From CALDOK01 sp964481655 (GTDB taxonomy: Bacteria > Myxococcota_A > UBA796 > JAFGLY01): a stretch of DNA of 64,000 nucleotides. The stretch is from the NCBI GenBank assembly GCA_964481655.1, contig CAYZVO010000005.1, positions 1-64,000 of the forward strand, read 5' to 3'. How positions within the stretch are numbered: the stretch's first letter is position 1; each line of letters opens with the position of its first letter. The notes beneath the pieces are model-generated. The model saw nothing but the letters and a program-made list of their open reading frames with translations. It was not told where the DNA came from and made no database searches. Position numbers and translations under genes: made by a program. Below are positions 25,407 to 33,422 of the stretch, piece after piece.

Positions 25407-27104
25407 GTGACCAACGTGCCTGCGCCCTCCCCTGCAGAGATCGGCCTCCTGGCGGCCTTCGCCTTGACGGCGTTGACCGCGGGCCTGGCCCGCTGGCGTG
25501 GCTGGGGGCGCTGGCAAGCGTCCCGCCCCGAGCGCGGCTGGCTGCTGGGCACCGGCGTCGCCTTCGCCGTCGCGCTGGTCTCCCTGCTCGTCTGGCACCA
25601 CCACCAGGACCCCCACTGGACCCCCCATGGCGCGGACTGGGACGCCTGGTTCCAGAGCGCGGTGGCCTTCCAGAACGGCCTGGCCCTGCACCCCATCGCC
25701 CGCTGGCCCCTCAACGGCGCCCTCGCCGCGCTCATCGATCTGTTCGTGCCCGGGCCCCTCTTCGTCGCTCTGCAGATCGTCAGCCTGGCCAGCGCCGCGG
25801 CCGCGGTCGCGGCCATCTACCTGCTCGGTCACCTGCTGCTCGGTCGCTTCGCCGGCATCGCGGCGGCCTGCCTCGCCCTGCTCCAGCCCAACTGCCTCGA
25901 GATCGCCCAGTGGGCCAGCGCCTACAACCTCTGGGCGGCCAGCGCCTGCTGGGCGGCGGCCGGGCTGGTGGCCGCGCTGCGCACCCGCCGCGCCCACTGG
26001 TGGGTCGTGGCGGGGCTGGGCATCACCGGCGCGCTGGCGACCATGCCCAAGGGCCTGCTCATGGGGGGCATGCTCCTGAGCATCGCGCTGCCCCTGGCCG
26101 TCGCCTGGGGCCGCCCCCGTTGGGGGGGCGCCGCGGCGCTGCTCGCCCCGCTGGTGCTCACAGCGGGGCTGTACGCCCTCTTCCCTCAGCCCCTGGCCAG
26201 CCTGGACGGCCTGGTGCGCTACGCCCGGCACGGCGACCACGACAGCCGGATGGCCCGGGCCATGGACTTCGATCTGAGCGACGGCTACGTCTTCGGCAAG
26301 TCCTCGGGGCCGGTCACGCTGTGGCACACCTTCCAGGCCATGCGCGATGAAGGCGGCATGGAGCCGGGCCAGAGCGACAGCCCCCTGGGGGGCAACCTGG
26401 TGGACCTGCAGCGGCAGTACGACGGCGGCGGGCTGCTGACCCTCGCCTGGCTGGGCCTGGGCCTGGCATGCGGCCTGCTCACCAGCCTGCTGCGACCGGG
26501 AGAGCGGCGCGTCGGCTGGGGCTGGCTGGCGGTGGCCGCGGTGGGGGCCGCGGTGGCCCCGAGCCTCTGGCTGCACCTCAACACCCGCTTCCTGCTGCCG
26601 CTGTTCTGGATGCTGCCCCTGCTGGTGGTCGCCCCCCTGGCCCTGCCCAGCCGCGCCGGCCCCCTCTGGCTGCGCTGGCTGCCGCTGCTGGCCTGTGGCG
26701 CCTTGCTGCTGCCCGGCTCACCCTGGCGCTTCGAGGCCGAGCGCACCAACCCCGTCGACGTCCGCGCGCCGGAGCAGTCCCTGTGGCTGCACTGGGGCCT
26801 GGTCTCCATGGACGACATCGATCCGCTCTACGCCTGTGGCGATCCATTCACCAACTGGTTCGCCCTGGACGCCCGCGGCGGTCACTCGGGCCCGTGGGGC
26901 TTCGACGATCGCAAGGAGTGGGAGCTGCCCCTGCCCACCCCCGACGAGTACCTGCTGGTGCGCCAGGACCCCATGAGCGTCACCGAGGGCGACGGCGGGG
27001 GCGACTACCCCTGCGACGTGAGCGGGCGCACCGAGCTCCGTCGCTTCGACATGGGGGTGGGCGAGGCGGTCCTCTTCGGCCCCGTGGGGGCCGGGACGCC
27101 GTGA
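25407..27104 (+). CDS. Polytopic membrane protein, GT-C-like
   Basis: A 565-residue protein with about 10-11 transmembrane segments and a soluble C-terminal region from about residue 440. The first large loop has HHQDPHWTPHGADWDAWFQSA, acidic and aromatic as in GT-C enzymes using polyprenyl-phosphate sugars. LLQPNCLEIAQWASAYNLW is a second conserved-looking loop. The start is uncertain: GTG at 25407 or 25416; the open frame continues upstream antisense to gmhA. It lies between gmhA and the rest of the heptose genes, so it may transfer the locus sugar across or at the membrane. Confidence 0.7.
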   Translation: MTNVPAPSPAEIGLLAAFALTALTAGLARWRGWGRWQASRPERGWLLGTGVAFAVALVSLLVWHHHQDPHWTPHGADWDAWFQSAVAFQNGLALHPIARWPLNGALAALIDLFVPGPLFVALQIVSLASAAAAVAAIYLLGHLLLGRFAGIAAACLALLQPNCLEIAQWASAYNLWAASACWAAAGLVAALRTRRAHWWVVAGLGITGALATMPKGLLMGGMLLSIALPLAVAWGRPRWGGAAALLAPLVLTAGLYALFPQPLASLDGLVRYARHGDHDSRMARAMDFDLSDGYVFGKSSGPVTLWHTFQAMRDEGGMEPGQSDSPLGGNLVDLQRQYDGGGLLTLAWLGLGLACGLLTSLLRPGERRVGWGWLAVAAVGAAVAPSLWLHLNTRFLLPLFWMLPLLVVAPLALPSRAGPLWLRWLPLLACGALLLPGSPWRFEAERTNPVDVRAPEQSLWLHWGLVSMDDIDPLYACGDPFTNWFALDARGGHSGPWGFDDRKEWELPLPTPDEYLLVRQDPMSVTEGDGGGDYPCDVSGRTELRRFDMGVGEAVLFGPVGAGTP

Positions 27105-27141
27105 TATAGCAGCGCGCCCTGCGCTTCCAGGAGGTTGGCGC

Positions 27142-28071
27142 GTGCGGATCCTCATCACCGGCGGCGCCGGCTACATCGGCTCGGTCCTGACCCCTCGCCT
27201 GCTGGACGAGGGCTTCGACGTCACCGTGCTGGACAACCTGATGTACCGGCAGCGCTCCCTGCTGGCCTGCTGCGGGCGTCCGGGCTTCGAGTTCGTGCGG
27301 GGTGACGTGCGCGACGAGGCCCTGGTGGCGCGCTTGCTCGCTCGTGTCGACGCCGTCATCCCCCTGGCCGCCATCGTGGGCGCGCCGGCCTGCGAGCTCG
27401 ACCCGTGGACCTCTTCGGACATCAACCTGGGTGCGGTGCGCATGCTCGATCGCCTGCGCAGCCCCGATCAGCTGGTGGTCTTCCCCACCACCAACTCCGG
27501 CTACGGGACCCAGACCGGCGAGCTGCACTGCACCGAGGACACCCCGCTGCAGCCCATCTCCCGCTACGGGCGGGACAAGGCTGATGCCGAGGCGCTGTTG
27601 CTGGCGGGGGACGCCATCACCTTCCGCCTGGCCACCGTCTTCGGCGTCTCACCGCGTCTGCGGCTCGACCTGATGGTCAACCACTTCACCTGGACCGCCT
27701 ACGATCAAGGCTACATCGTGCTCTTCGAGGAGCACTTCCAGCGCAACTTCGTGTGCGTGCGGGACGTCGCCGACGCCTTCCTGTTCGCCCTGCGCAACCC
27801 CGACGCCATGCGCGGCCGCTGCTTCAACCTGGGGCTGGACGCCGCCAACATGAGCAAGCTCGAGCTCGCCCAGACCATCAAGCGGCAGGTCCCGCGCTTC
27901 GAGATCAGCTGCTCGGCGGTGGGCACCGATCCGGACAAGCGCAACTACGTGGTGTCGAACCAGCGCCTGCGCGAGGCTGGCTTCGAGGCCCGGGTCGGCA
28001 TCGAGCAGGGCGTCCGCGAGCTGCTGCAGGCCTTCCCCATGCTGCCGCGGTCCCCCTTCGCCAACGTCTGA
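27142..28071 (+). CDS. Extended SDR, NAD-dependent nucleotide-sugar epimerase/dehydratase
   Basis: A 309-residue SDR with GGAGYIG at residues 7-13, ADIVGAP-like LAAIVGAPAC, FPTTNSGYGTQTG (catalytic Thr/Ser) and SRYGRDKADAE (Tyr and Lys of Y-x-x-x-K). The C-terminal half (RNFVCVRDVADAF, FNLGLDAANMSK, DPDKRNYVVSN) is of the kind found in enzymes acting on GDP- or dTDP-sugars. It heads the hddC-gmhB-hddA unit, so GDP-heptose is the likely substrate and 4-oxidation or 4,6-dehydration the likely reaction (inference). GTG at 27142 has a strong RBS, AGGAGGT at 27129-27135. Confidence 0.85.
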   Translation: MRILITGGAGYIGSVLTPRLLDEGFDVTVLDNLMYRQRSLLACCGRPGFEFVRGDVRDEALVARLLARVDAVIPLAAIVGAPACELDPWTSSDINLGAVRMLDRLRSPDQLVVFPTTNSGYGTQTGELHCTEDTPLQPISRYGRDKADAEALLLAGDAITFRLATVFGVSPRLRLDLMVNHFTWTAYDQGYIVLFEEHFQRNFVCVRDVADAFLFALRNPDAMRGRCFNLGLDAANMSKLELAQTIKRQVPRFEISCSAVGTDPDKRNYVVSNQRLREAGFEARVGIEQGVRELLQAFPMLPRSPFANV

Positions 28072-28077
28072 GGCCCC

Positions 28078-28791
28078 GTGACTTCGCCCGCCTTCCCCCG
28101 GACCGCGCTGGTGTTGGCCGGAGGGCTGGGCACCCGGCTGCGGCCCGCCCTGGCGGACACCCCCAAGGTCCTGGCGCCCGTCGGGGATCGCCCGTTTCTG
28201 CTGCGGCTGCTGACCTGGCTGCAGCGCAGCGGGCTGCGGCGGGTGGTGCTCTGCACGGGCCACATGGCGGAGCAGGTCGAGGCCGCGGTGGCCGCCGGGA
28301 TCGATGGCCTGGAGATCTCCTGCGCGCCCGAGCCGAGCCCCCTGGGCACCGGCGGCGCTCTGCGCAGGGCTGTCCTGGGGCTGCCCGATCCCCGGGTGCT
28401 GGCCCTGAACGGTGACTCCTTCTGTGGCTGCGATCTGCACGCGCTGGCTGCCCAGCACGGGCCGGCGACGCCTGCGTCGATGGTGGTGACCCGGGTCCCC
28501 GACGCCGCCCGCTACGGAGGGGTGACGCTGTCCGAGGACGGCGAGGTTCTGGGCTTCGTCGAGAAGGGCCTGGCGGGACCAGGATGGATCAACGCCGGGA
28601 TCTACCTGCTCGAGCGGCGGGTGTTGGTGCAGCTCCCCGCCGACGGGCCCTGCTCCCTCGAGCGCGAGCTGCTGCCGGGGCTGGTGGGCCACGGGCTGCG
28701 GGCGGTGCAGGCCCCGGGCCCCTTCATCGACATCGGCACCCCGGAGAGCTGGGCGCGGGCCGCGGACGTGCTGGCGGGGGTGTTGGCGTGA
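28078..28791 (+). CDS. hddC: Heptose-1-phosphate guanylyltransferase-like nucleotidyltransferase
   Basis: A 237-residue nucleotidyltransferase of the HddC type. The pyrophosphorylase signature GGLGTRLRPALADTPKVLAPV stands at the N-terminus, with the metal-binding LNGDSF in the middle, EKGLAGPGWINAGIYLL and FIDIGTPESW near the end. In GDP-heptose biosynthesis it joins GMP to D-glycero-alpha-D-manno-heptose 1-phosphate. Context (gmhB, hddA, gmhA) supports this over a glucose-1-phosphate thymidylyltransferase. It starts with GTG six bases after the SDR and overlaps gmhB by GTGA. Confidence 0.85.
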   Translation: MTSPAFPRTALVLAGGLGTRLRPALADTPKVLAPVGDRPFLLRLLTWLQRSGLRRVVLCTGHMAEQVEAAVAAGIDGLEISCAPEPSPLGTGGALRRAVLGLPDPRVLALNGDSFCGCDLHALAAQHGPATPASMVVTRVPDAARYGGVTLSEDGEVLGFVEKGLAGPGWINAGIYLLERRVLVQLPADGPCSLERELLPGLVGHGLRAVQAPGPFIDIGTPESWARAADVLAGVLA

Positions 28792-29363
28792 GCGCCGTCC
28801 TCCCGGGCGCTGCGGTCCTGCTGGATCGAGACGGGACCGTCATCTACGAGCGCCGCTACCTGAGCGACCCCGCCGGGGTCGAGCTGCTGCCCGGTGCCGT
28901 CGAGGGGCTGCTGGCCCTGCAGCGGCTGGGCCTGCCCCTGGTGCTGGTCACCAACCAGGCCGGCGTGGGCCGCGGCTACTACGGCCTGTCGGACATGCGC
29001 GCGGTGCAGGATCGCGTGGTGGCGCTGCTGGCGGACGCCGGGGTTCGGCTCGCCAGCGTGCACGCCTGCCCCCACCACCCCGACGACGGCTGCGGCTGCC
29101 GCAAGCCGGCCACGGGCATGGCCACCGCGGCCGCGGCGGCGCTGGCCCTCGAGCCGGGCCGCTGCTTCGTGGTCGGGGACAAGCGCTGCGACGTGGATCT
29201 CGGCCTGGCCTGGGGGGCCACCAGCCTGCTGGTGCGCACCGGCTACGGCCGCGAGGAAGAGCCACTGCCCGACTGTCGTCCCCACGCGGTGGTGGACGAT
29301 CTGCGCGAGGCGGCGCACTGGATCGCGGCGCGCCTTCCTTCACGGGGCGGCGCAGTGGAGTAG
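28788..29363 (+). CDS. gmhB: D-glycero-D-manno-heptose 1,7-bisphosphate phosphatase (HAD)
   Basis: A 191-residue HAD phosphatase of the GmhB/HisB-N type that removes the 7-phosphate. The nucleophile motif DRDGT is at residues 13-17, TNQAGVGRGY is motif II, and VGDKRCDVDLG carries the metal-binding acidic residues. The zinc-loop cysteines and histidine are present in CPHHPDDGCGC, and RKPATGM matches the K-P motif. GTG at 28788 shares four bases with the hddC stop. Together with gmhA, hddA and hddC the GDP-heptose route is complete in the window. Confidence 0.92.
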   Translation: MSAVLPGAAVLLDRDGTVIYERRYLSDPAGVELLPGAVEGLLALQRLGLPLVLVTNQAGVGRGYYGLSDMRAVQDRVVALLADAGVRLASVHACPHHPDDGCGCRKPATGMATAAAAALALEPGRCFVVGDKRCDVDLGLAWGATSLLVRTGYGREEEPLPDCRPHAVVDDLREAAHWIAARLPSRGGAVE

Positions 29364-29388
29364 TGTGGGGGTGGAGCCTGGCGCGTCC

Positions 29389-30459
29389 ATGATCATCACC
29401 CGCACCCCATTCCGCCTCTCGTTCTTCGGTGGCGGCACCGACTACCCCGACTGGTACCTCCGCGAAGGGGGCCAGGTCCTCAGCGCCACCATCGACAAGT
29501 ACTGCTGGCTGATCGTCCGCTACAAGCCTCCGTTTCACGATCATCGCTACCGCATCGTGTACCGCCGCATCGAGACCTGTCAGCGGGTCGAGGAGATCGA
29601 GCACCCCGTGGTGCGGGCCGTGCTCGAGAAGCTGGGGGTCACCCGGGGCCTGGACATCCACCACGAGGGTGATCTGCCCGCGCGCGCCGGCATGGGCAGC
29701 TCGAGCGCCTTCACCGTGGGCCTGCTGCACGCGGTCCACGCGCGGCTGGGGCGGGTGCCCTCCCGCCACGAGCTGGCCATGGAGGCCATCGATCTCGAGC
29801 AGAACATCCTGGGTGAGACCGTGGGCTCCCAGGATCAGGTGGCCGCGGCCCACGGGGGGCTGAACCACGTCCGCTTCCTGCGCGGCGGGCAGATCACCGT
29901 GCGCCCGGTGCCCCTGCCCAGGGCCCGGCAGCGACAGCTCGAGCGCCACATGCTGCTGGTCTTCACCGGCATCGCCCGCACCGCCGAGCGGGTGGCCCGC
30001 AGCTACGTGGACGAGCTGGCCCAGCGCGAGTCCCAGCTGCGGCAGCTCGACGCCATGGTCCCCGAGGCCATGGGCCTGCTGGCGCGGGACGATCTCGAGG
30101 GCTTCGCGGGCCTGCTGCACGAGTCCTGGCAGCTCAAGCGCGGGCTGTCCCGGCTGGTGAGCAACGACCGGGTCGACGGCATCTACGAGGCCGCGCGCCG
30201 GGCCGGCGCCTGGGGCGGCAAGCTCAGCGGCGCGGGCGGCGGCGGCTTCATGCTGCTGCTGCTGCCTCCGGAGCGCCGGCAGCGGGTGCTCGAGGCCCTC
30301 TCCCCCCTCATCCACGTGCCGGTGCGCCTGGACTTCGAGGGCTCTCGGGTGATCTTCTTCGACCAGGGCGAGGACTGGGCGCAGCTGGACCGGGCCCAGG
30401 CCCGCGCCGGCGTCGTGCCGGTCATCGAGCATCCCGTGGAACACGGAGAGGACGAGTGA
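29389..30459 (+). CDS. hddA: D-glycero-alpha-D-manno-heptose 7-phosphate kinase (GHMP family)
   Basis: A 356-residue GHMP kinase. TPFRLSFFGGGTDYPDWYL at the start is the HddA-type sugar-phosphate-binding region. The ATP loop is PARAGMGSSSAFTVGLL, and GGKLSGAGGGGFMLLL is GHMP motif III. It phosphorylates C1 of heptose 7-phosphate to the 1,7-bisphosphate, the substrate of GmhB. HddA belongs to the GDP-linked (alpha) branch; no HldE or HldD of the ADP branch is in the window. ATG at 29389 was preferred to an upstream GTG because it begins the family N-terminus. Confidence 0.9.
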   Translation: MIITRTPFRLSFFGGGTDYPDWYLREGGQVLSATIDKYCWLIVRYKPPFHDHRYRIVYRRIETCQRVEEIEHPVVRAVLEKLGVTRGLDIHHEGDLPARAGMGSSSAFTVGLLHAVHARLGRVPSRHELAMEAIDLEQNILGETVGSQDQVAAAHGGLNHVRFLRGGQITVRPVPLPRARQRQLERHMLLVFTGIARTAERVARSYVDELAQRESQLRQLDAMVPEAMGLLARDDLEGFAGLLHESWQLKRGLSRLVSNDRVDGIYEAARRAGAWGGKLSGAGGGGFMLLLLPPERRQRVLEALSPLIHVPVRLDFEGSRVIFFDQGEDWAQLDRAQARAGVVPVIEHPVEHGEDE

Positions 30460-31430
30460 GCGTGGACGAGCGCGCGCTGGTCCGCCAGATGCTGCGCATC
30501 CGGCTGCTGCAGCACCACATCGAGTCCCTGTACCACCTGGACGAGATGAAGACCCCGGTCCACCTCTGCATCGGCCAGGAGGCGGTGGCGGTGGGGGTCT
30601 GCGCCGCCCTCGAGCGCCGGGATCGCATCCAGAGCAACCACCGGGGCCACGGCCACTACCTGGCCAAGGGTGGTGATCTCTACGCCCTGGTCGCCGAGCT
30701 GTACGGCCGCGACGACGGCTGCAGCCGCGGTCGGGGTGGCTCCATGCACCTGGTGGCCCCTGAGGTCGGGCACATGGGCAGCTCCGCCATCGTGGCGGGC
30801 GGGGTCCCCATCGGGGTGGGCCAGGCCCTGGCCGCCCGGATGCAGGGCCTCGATCGCGTGACCGCGATCTTCTTCGGCGACGGCGCCGCGGACGAAGGTG
30901 TGCTCTACGAGGCCGTCAACTACGCGGCCCTGCGGCGCCTGCCGGTGGTCTTCGTGCTCGAGGACAACCAGTGGTCCGTCTGCTCGCCCTCCCGCCAGCG
31001 CCACCCCTGGGAGCCCCTCTTCCTGCGGGCCGACCCGGAGCTGCTGGCCAGCGCCGAGCTCGACGGCAACGACGTGCTCGAGGTCCACGCGGCGGCGGCC
31101 CGGGCCGTGGCCAGGGCCCGCCGTGGCGACGGCCCCAGCTTCCTGTGGTGCCGCACCTACCGCGTCCGCGGGCACGCCGGCTCCTACTCCGACGCCCACC
31201 TGGGCTACCGCAGCCAGGACGAGATCGACGCCTGGGCTGCGCGGGGTCCCGTCGCCCGCTCCCGGGCCCGCATGGAGGCCGCCGGGGTCGAGCCGGCGTG
31301 GTTCGAGGCCCTCGAGGCCGAGCTGCAGGCGGAGCTGGACGAGGTCTTCGCCCGGGCCCAGGCCGCCCCGTTCCCGGCGCCGGACAGTCTGGGCCGCCAC
31401 CTGTTCGCGGAGGGCGACCATGGGCGCTGA
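30456..31430 (+). CDS. Thiamine-diphosphate 2-oxoacid dehydrogenase E1 alpha-like subunit
   Basis: A 324-residue E1 alpha of the PdhA/AcoA type. HLCIGQEAVAVGV, SNHRGHGHYLAKGGD and RGRGGSMHL are family blocks. FFGDGAADEGVLYEAVNYAALRRLPVVFVLEDN is broken by two unusual residues but keeps GDG...N for Mg-thiamine diphosphate. Such subunits decarboxylate a 2-oxoacid with E1 beta. Here there is no E2 acyltransferase or E3 gene, and the pair sits between GDP-heptose genes and a ColD-like dehydratase, so transfer of a two-carbon unit to a keto-sugar is a reasonable alternative. GTG start overlaps hddA. Confidence 0.88.
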   Translation: MSVDERALVRQMLRIRLLQHHIESLYHLDEMKTPVHLCIGQEAVAVGVCAALERRDRIQSNHRGHGHYLAKGGDLYALVAELYGRDDGCSRGRGGSMHLVAPEVGHMGSSAIVAGGVPIGVGQALAARMQGLDRVTAIFFGDGAADEGVLYEAVNYAALRRLPVVFVLEDNQWSVCSPSRQRHPWEPLFLRADPELLASAELDGNDVLEVHAAAARAVARARRGDGPSFLWCRTYRVRGHAGSYSDAHLGYRSQDEIDAWAARGPVARSRARMEAAGVEPAWFEALEAELQAELDEVFARAQAAPFPAPDSLGRHLFAEGDHGR

Positions 31431-32475
31431 TCGCCGCCACGAGCCCTGGATCGGCGGCACCGAGTCGCCCCCGGCGGGTGATGAAGGGAGCGAGCGGGTC
31501 CTGTCCTACACCGCGGCGATCCGCGAGGCCCTCGGCCTCGCCATGGAGGCGGATCCCCGGGTGTTCGTGATGGGCCAGGACGTCGACGCGCCCCCGGCCA
31601 TGTTCGGCACCACCCGCGGGCTGGTGGAGCAGTTCGGCCCCGAGCGCTGTGTCGACACCCCCCTGGCCGAGGCCGCCATGATGGGTGTGGCCACCGGCGC
31701 GGCCCTCGAGGGGATGCGCCCGGTCTACATGCACAACCGGCCGGACTTCCTGCTGGTGGCGGCGGATCAGCTCATCAACCACGCGGCGAAGTACCGCATG
31801 ACCTTCGGCGGGGCCGTGCACGTGCCCCTGGTGGTCTGGGCCTGCACCGGCCGGGGCTGGGGCGGGGCCTCCCAGCACTCCCAGGCCCTGCAGGGGCTGT
31901 TCATGCATCCCCCGGGGCTCAAGCTGGTGATGCCCAGCACCCCCGCCGACGCCAAGGGCCTGCTGTTGAGCGCCATCGCGGACCCCGATCCTGTGCTCAT
32001 CCTCGAGCACCGCGTCTGCTTCCGCCAGCCCGGCCCGGTGCCCGCGGGCGATCACCGCGTGCCCATCGGCGAAGGCGTGGTCCGGAGGCCTGGCTGTGAC
32101 GTCTCCATCGTGGCCATCTCCCACATGGTCGCCGAGGCCATGGCGGCCGCCGAGGTGTTGGCCGGCGAAGGCATCGAGGCCGAGGTGGTGGACCTGCGCA
32201 GCCTGGTGCCCCTGGATCGGGCCCTGCTGCGGCAGACCGCCGCGCGCACCGGGCGTGTGGTCCTGGCGGACTGCGGCTGGCGCACCGGAGGGGTCACCGC
32301 CGAGTGGGCCGCCGTGCTGGCCGAGGACTGCTTCGAGCTGCTGCGCGCCCCGGTGCGCCGGGTGGCCTGTCCGGATCTGGTGCACCCCGCGGGCCATGTG
32401 CTCGAGGAGGCCTTCTACGCGGGCCGCGACGAGATCCTCGAGGCCGCGCGGTCCATCGCGCCGGAGCGCCGGTGA
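31420..32475 (+). CDS. Thiamine-diphosphate 2-oxoacid dehydrogenase E1 beta-like subunit
   Basis: A 351-residue E1 beta (PdhB/AcoB type) with a 25-residue N-terminal extension. DTPLAEAAMMGVATGAAL contains the Glu that activates thiamine diphosphate. NHAAKYRMTFGGAVHVPLV, RGWGGASQHSQAL and the C-terminal transketolase-like domain (DVSIVAISHMVAEAM, VVDLRSLVPLDRALL) are in family order. It overlaps E1 alpha by 11 bases, so an alpha2beta2 enzyme is expected. Replacement of the usual Gly-Leu-X-hydrophobic residues around the lipoyl-docking face cannot be judged from sequence alone. Confidence 0.88.
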   Translation: MGADRRHEPWIGGTESPPAGDEGSERVLSYTAAIREALGLAMEADPRVFVMGQDVDAPPAMFGTTRGLVEQFGPERCVDTPLAEAAMMGVATGAALEGMRPVYMHNRPDFLLVAADQLINHAAKYRMTFGGAVHVPLVVWACTGRGWGGASQHSQALQGLFMHPPGLKLVMPSTPADAKGLLLSAIADPDPVLILEHRVCFRQPGPVPAGDHRVPIGEGVVRRPGCDVSIVAISHMVAEAMAAAEVLAGEGIEAEVVDLRSLVPLDRALLRQTAARTGRVVLADCGWRTGGVTAEWAAVLAEDCFELLRAPVRRVACPDLVHPAGHVLEEAFYAGRDEILEAARSIAPERR

Positions 32476-33422
32476 GCGGCGCTGTCCCCGGGGGCTCCCC
32501 CGCCTTCGTGGCGGGCGCGGCGACCGTGGGTGGCCGCGCCATCCTCGCGGCCCTCGCGGCCCAGGGGGTGGAGGCGTTGGGGGATGCGCAGGCCGGGATC
32601 GACCCCTGTGACGGGGCGGCCGTGGAGCGCACCCTGCGCGAGCTGGGGGCCGGCACCGTGATCTACGCAGGCGCCTCGGAGGCGGGCATCGCCGGCAACC
32701 TCGCCCGGCCTGCCAGCCTGATGAGCCACAACCTGCACGCCGAGCTGGCGGTGCTGGGAGCCGCTCAGCGGGTGGGGGTGCGGCGGCTGCTCTACCTGGC
32801 CAGCTCCTGCGGCTACCCCCGGGACGCGGCCCAGCCCATGCGCCCCGCGCAGCTGTTCGGTGGGCCGCTGGAGCCCAGCTCCGCCCCCTACGCGGTCGCG
32901 CGCCTCGCGGGCCTGGTGCTCTGTCAGGCCGTGCGCAGGGAGCACGGGCTGCCCTGGATCTGCGCCATCCCCGCCAACCCCTTCGGTCCCGGCGACGATC
33001 TCGATCCCCGGGACGCCCACGTGGTCGCGGCGCTCATGCGCCGCTGCTGGGAGGCCCGGCGGGATGGCCGCGACGAGCTGTCGGTCTGGGGCAGCGGCAA
33101 CCCCCAGCGGGACTTCCTCTTCGCGCCGGATCTGGCGGACGCCTGCCTGCTGCTGCTCGAGCGCTACGACGACGAGCAGCCCGTCAACATCGGCTCCGGG
33201 CGGGCCCTGTCCGTGGCCGCCCTGGCCCGGGCGGTGGTCGAGGCCACCGGCTTCGAGGGCCGGCTCGTCTTCGACGCCAGCAAGCCCGACGGCGCCCCGA
33301 TCAAGCTGCTCGACACCGCCCCGCTGATGGCGCTGGGCTGGCGCGGCCCCACGCCGCTGCCCGACGCCCTGGCGCGCACCTGGCGCTGGGTGCGGTCCCA
33401 GCTCGAAGGAGCCTCGCTGTGA
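32472..33422 (+). CDS. GDP-fucose-synthase-like SDR with altered active site
   Basis: A 316-residue SDR closest in pattern to GDP-L-fucose synthase/ColC: YLASSCGYPRDAAQPM, GPLEPSSAPYAVARLAG and IPANPFGPGDDLDPRDAHV. Two key positions differ. The catalytic Y-x-x-x-K is Y140-AVA-R144, with Arg for Lys, and the dinucleotide loop is GAATVGG instead of G-x-x-G-x-x-G. Ser111/Ser112 are kept. It may be a 4-keto reductase or epimerase with weakened acid-base chemistry, or a reductase of a branched side chain. GTG start overlaps E1 beta (GTGA). Confidence 0.83.
   Translation: MSGAVPGGSPAFVAGAATVGGRAILAALAAQGVEALGDAQAGIDPCDGAAVERTLRELGAGTVIYAGASEAGIAGNLARPASLMSHNLHAELAVLGAAQRVGVRRLLYLASSCGYPRDAAQPMRPAQLFGGPLEPSSAPYAVARLAGLVLCQAVRREHGLPWICAIPANPFGPGDDLDPRDAHVVAALMRRCWEARRDGRDELSVWGSGNPQRDFLFAPDLADACLLLLERYDDEQPVNIGSGRALSVAALARAVVEATGFEGRLVFDASKPDGAPIKLLDTAPLMALGWRGPTPLPDALARTWRWVRSQLEGASL

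Noticed and set aside
30456..32475. Ordinary pyruvate dehydrogenase operon
   Set aside because: No E2, E3 or lipoyl genes are present and both ends overlap sugar-nucleotide genes.
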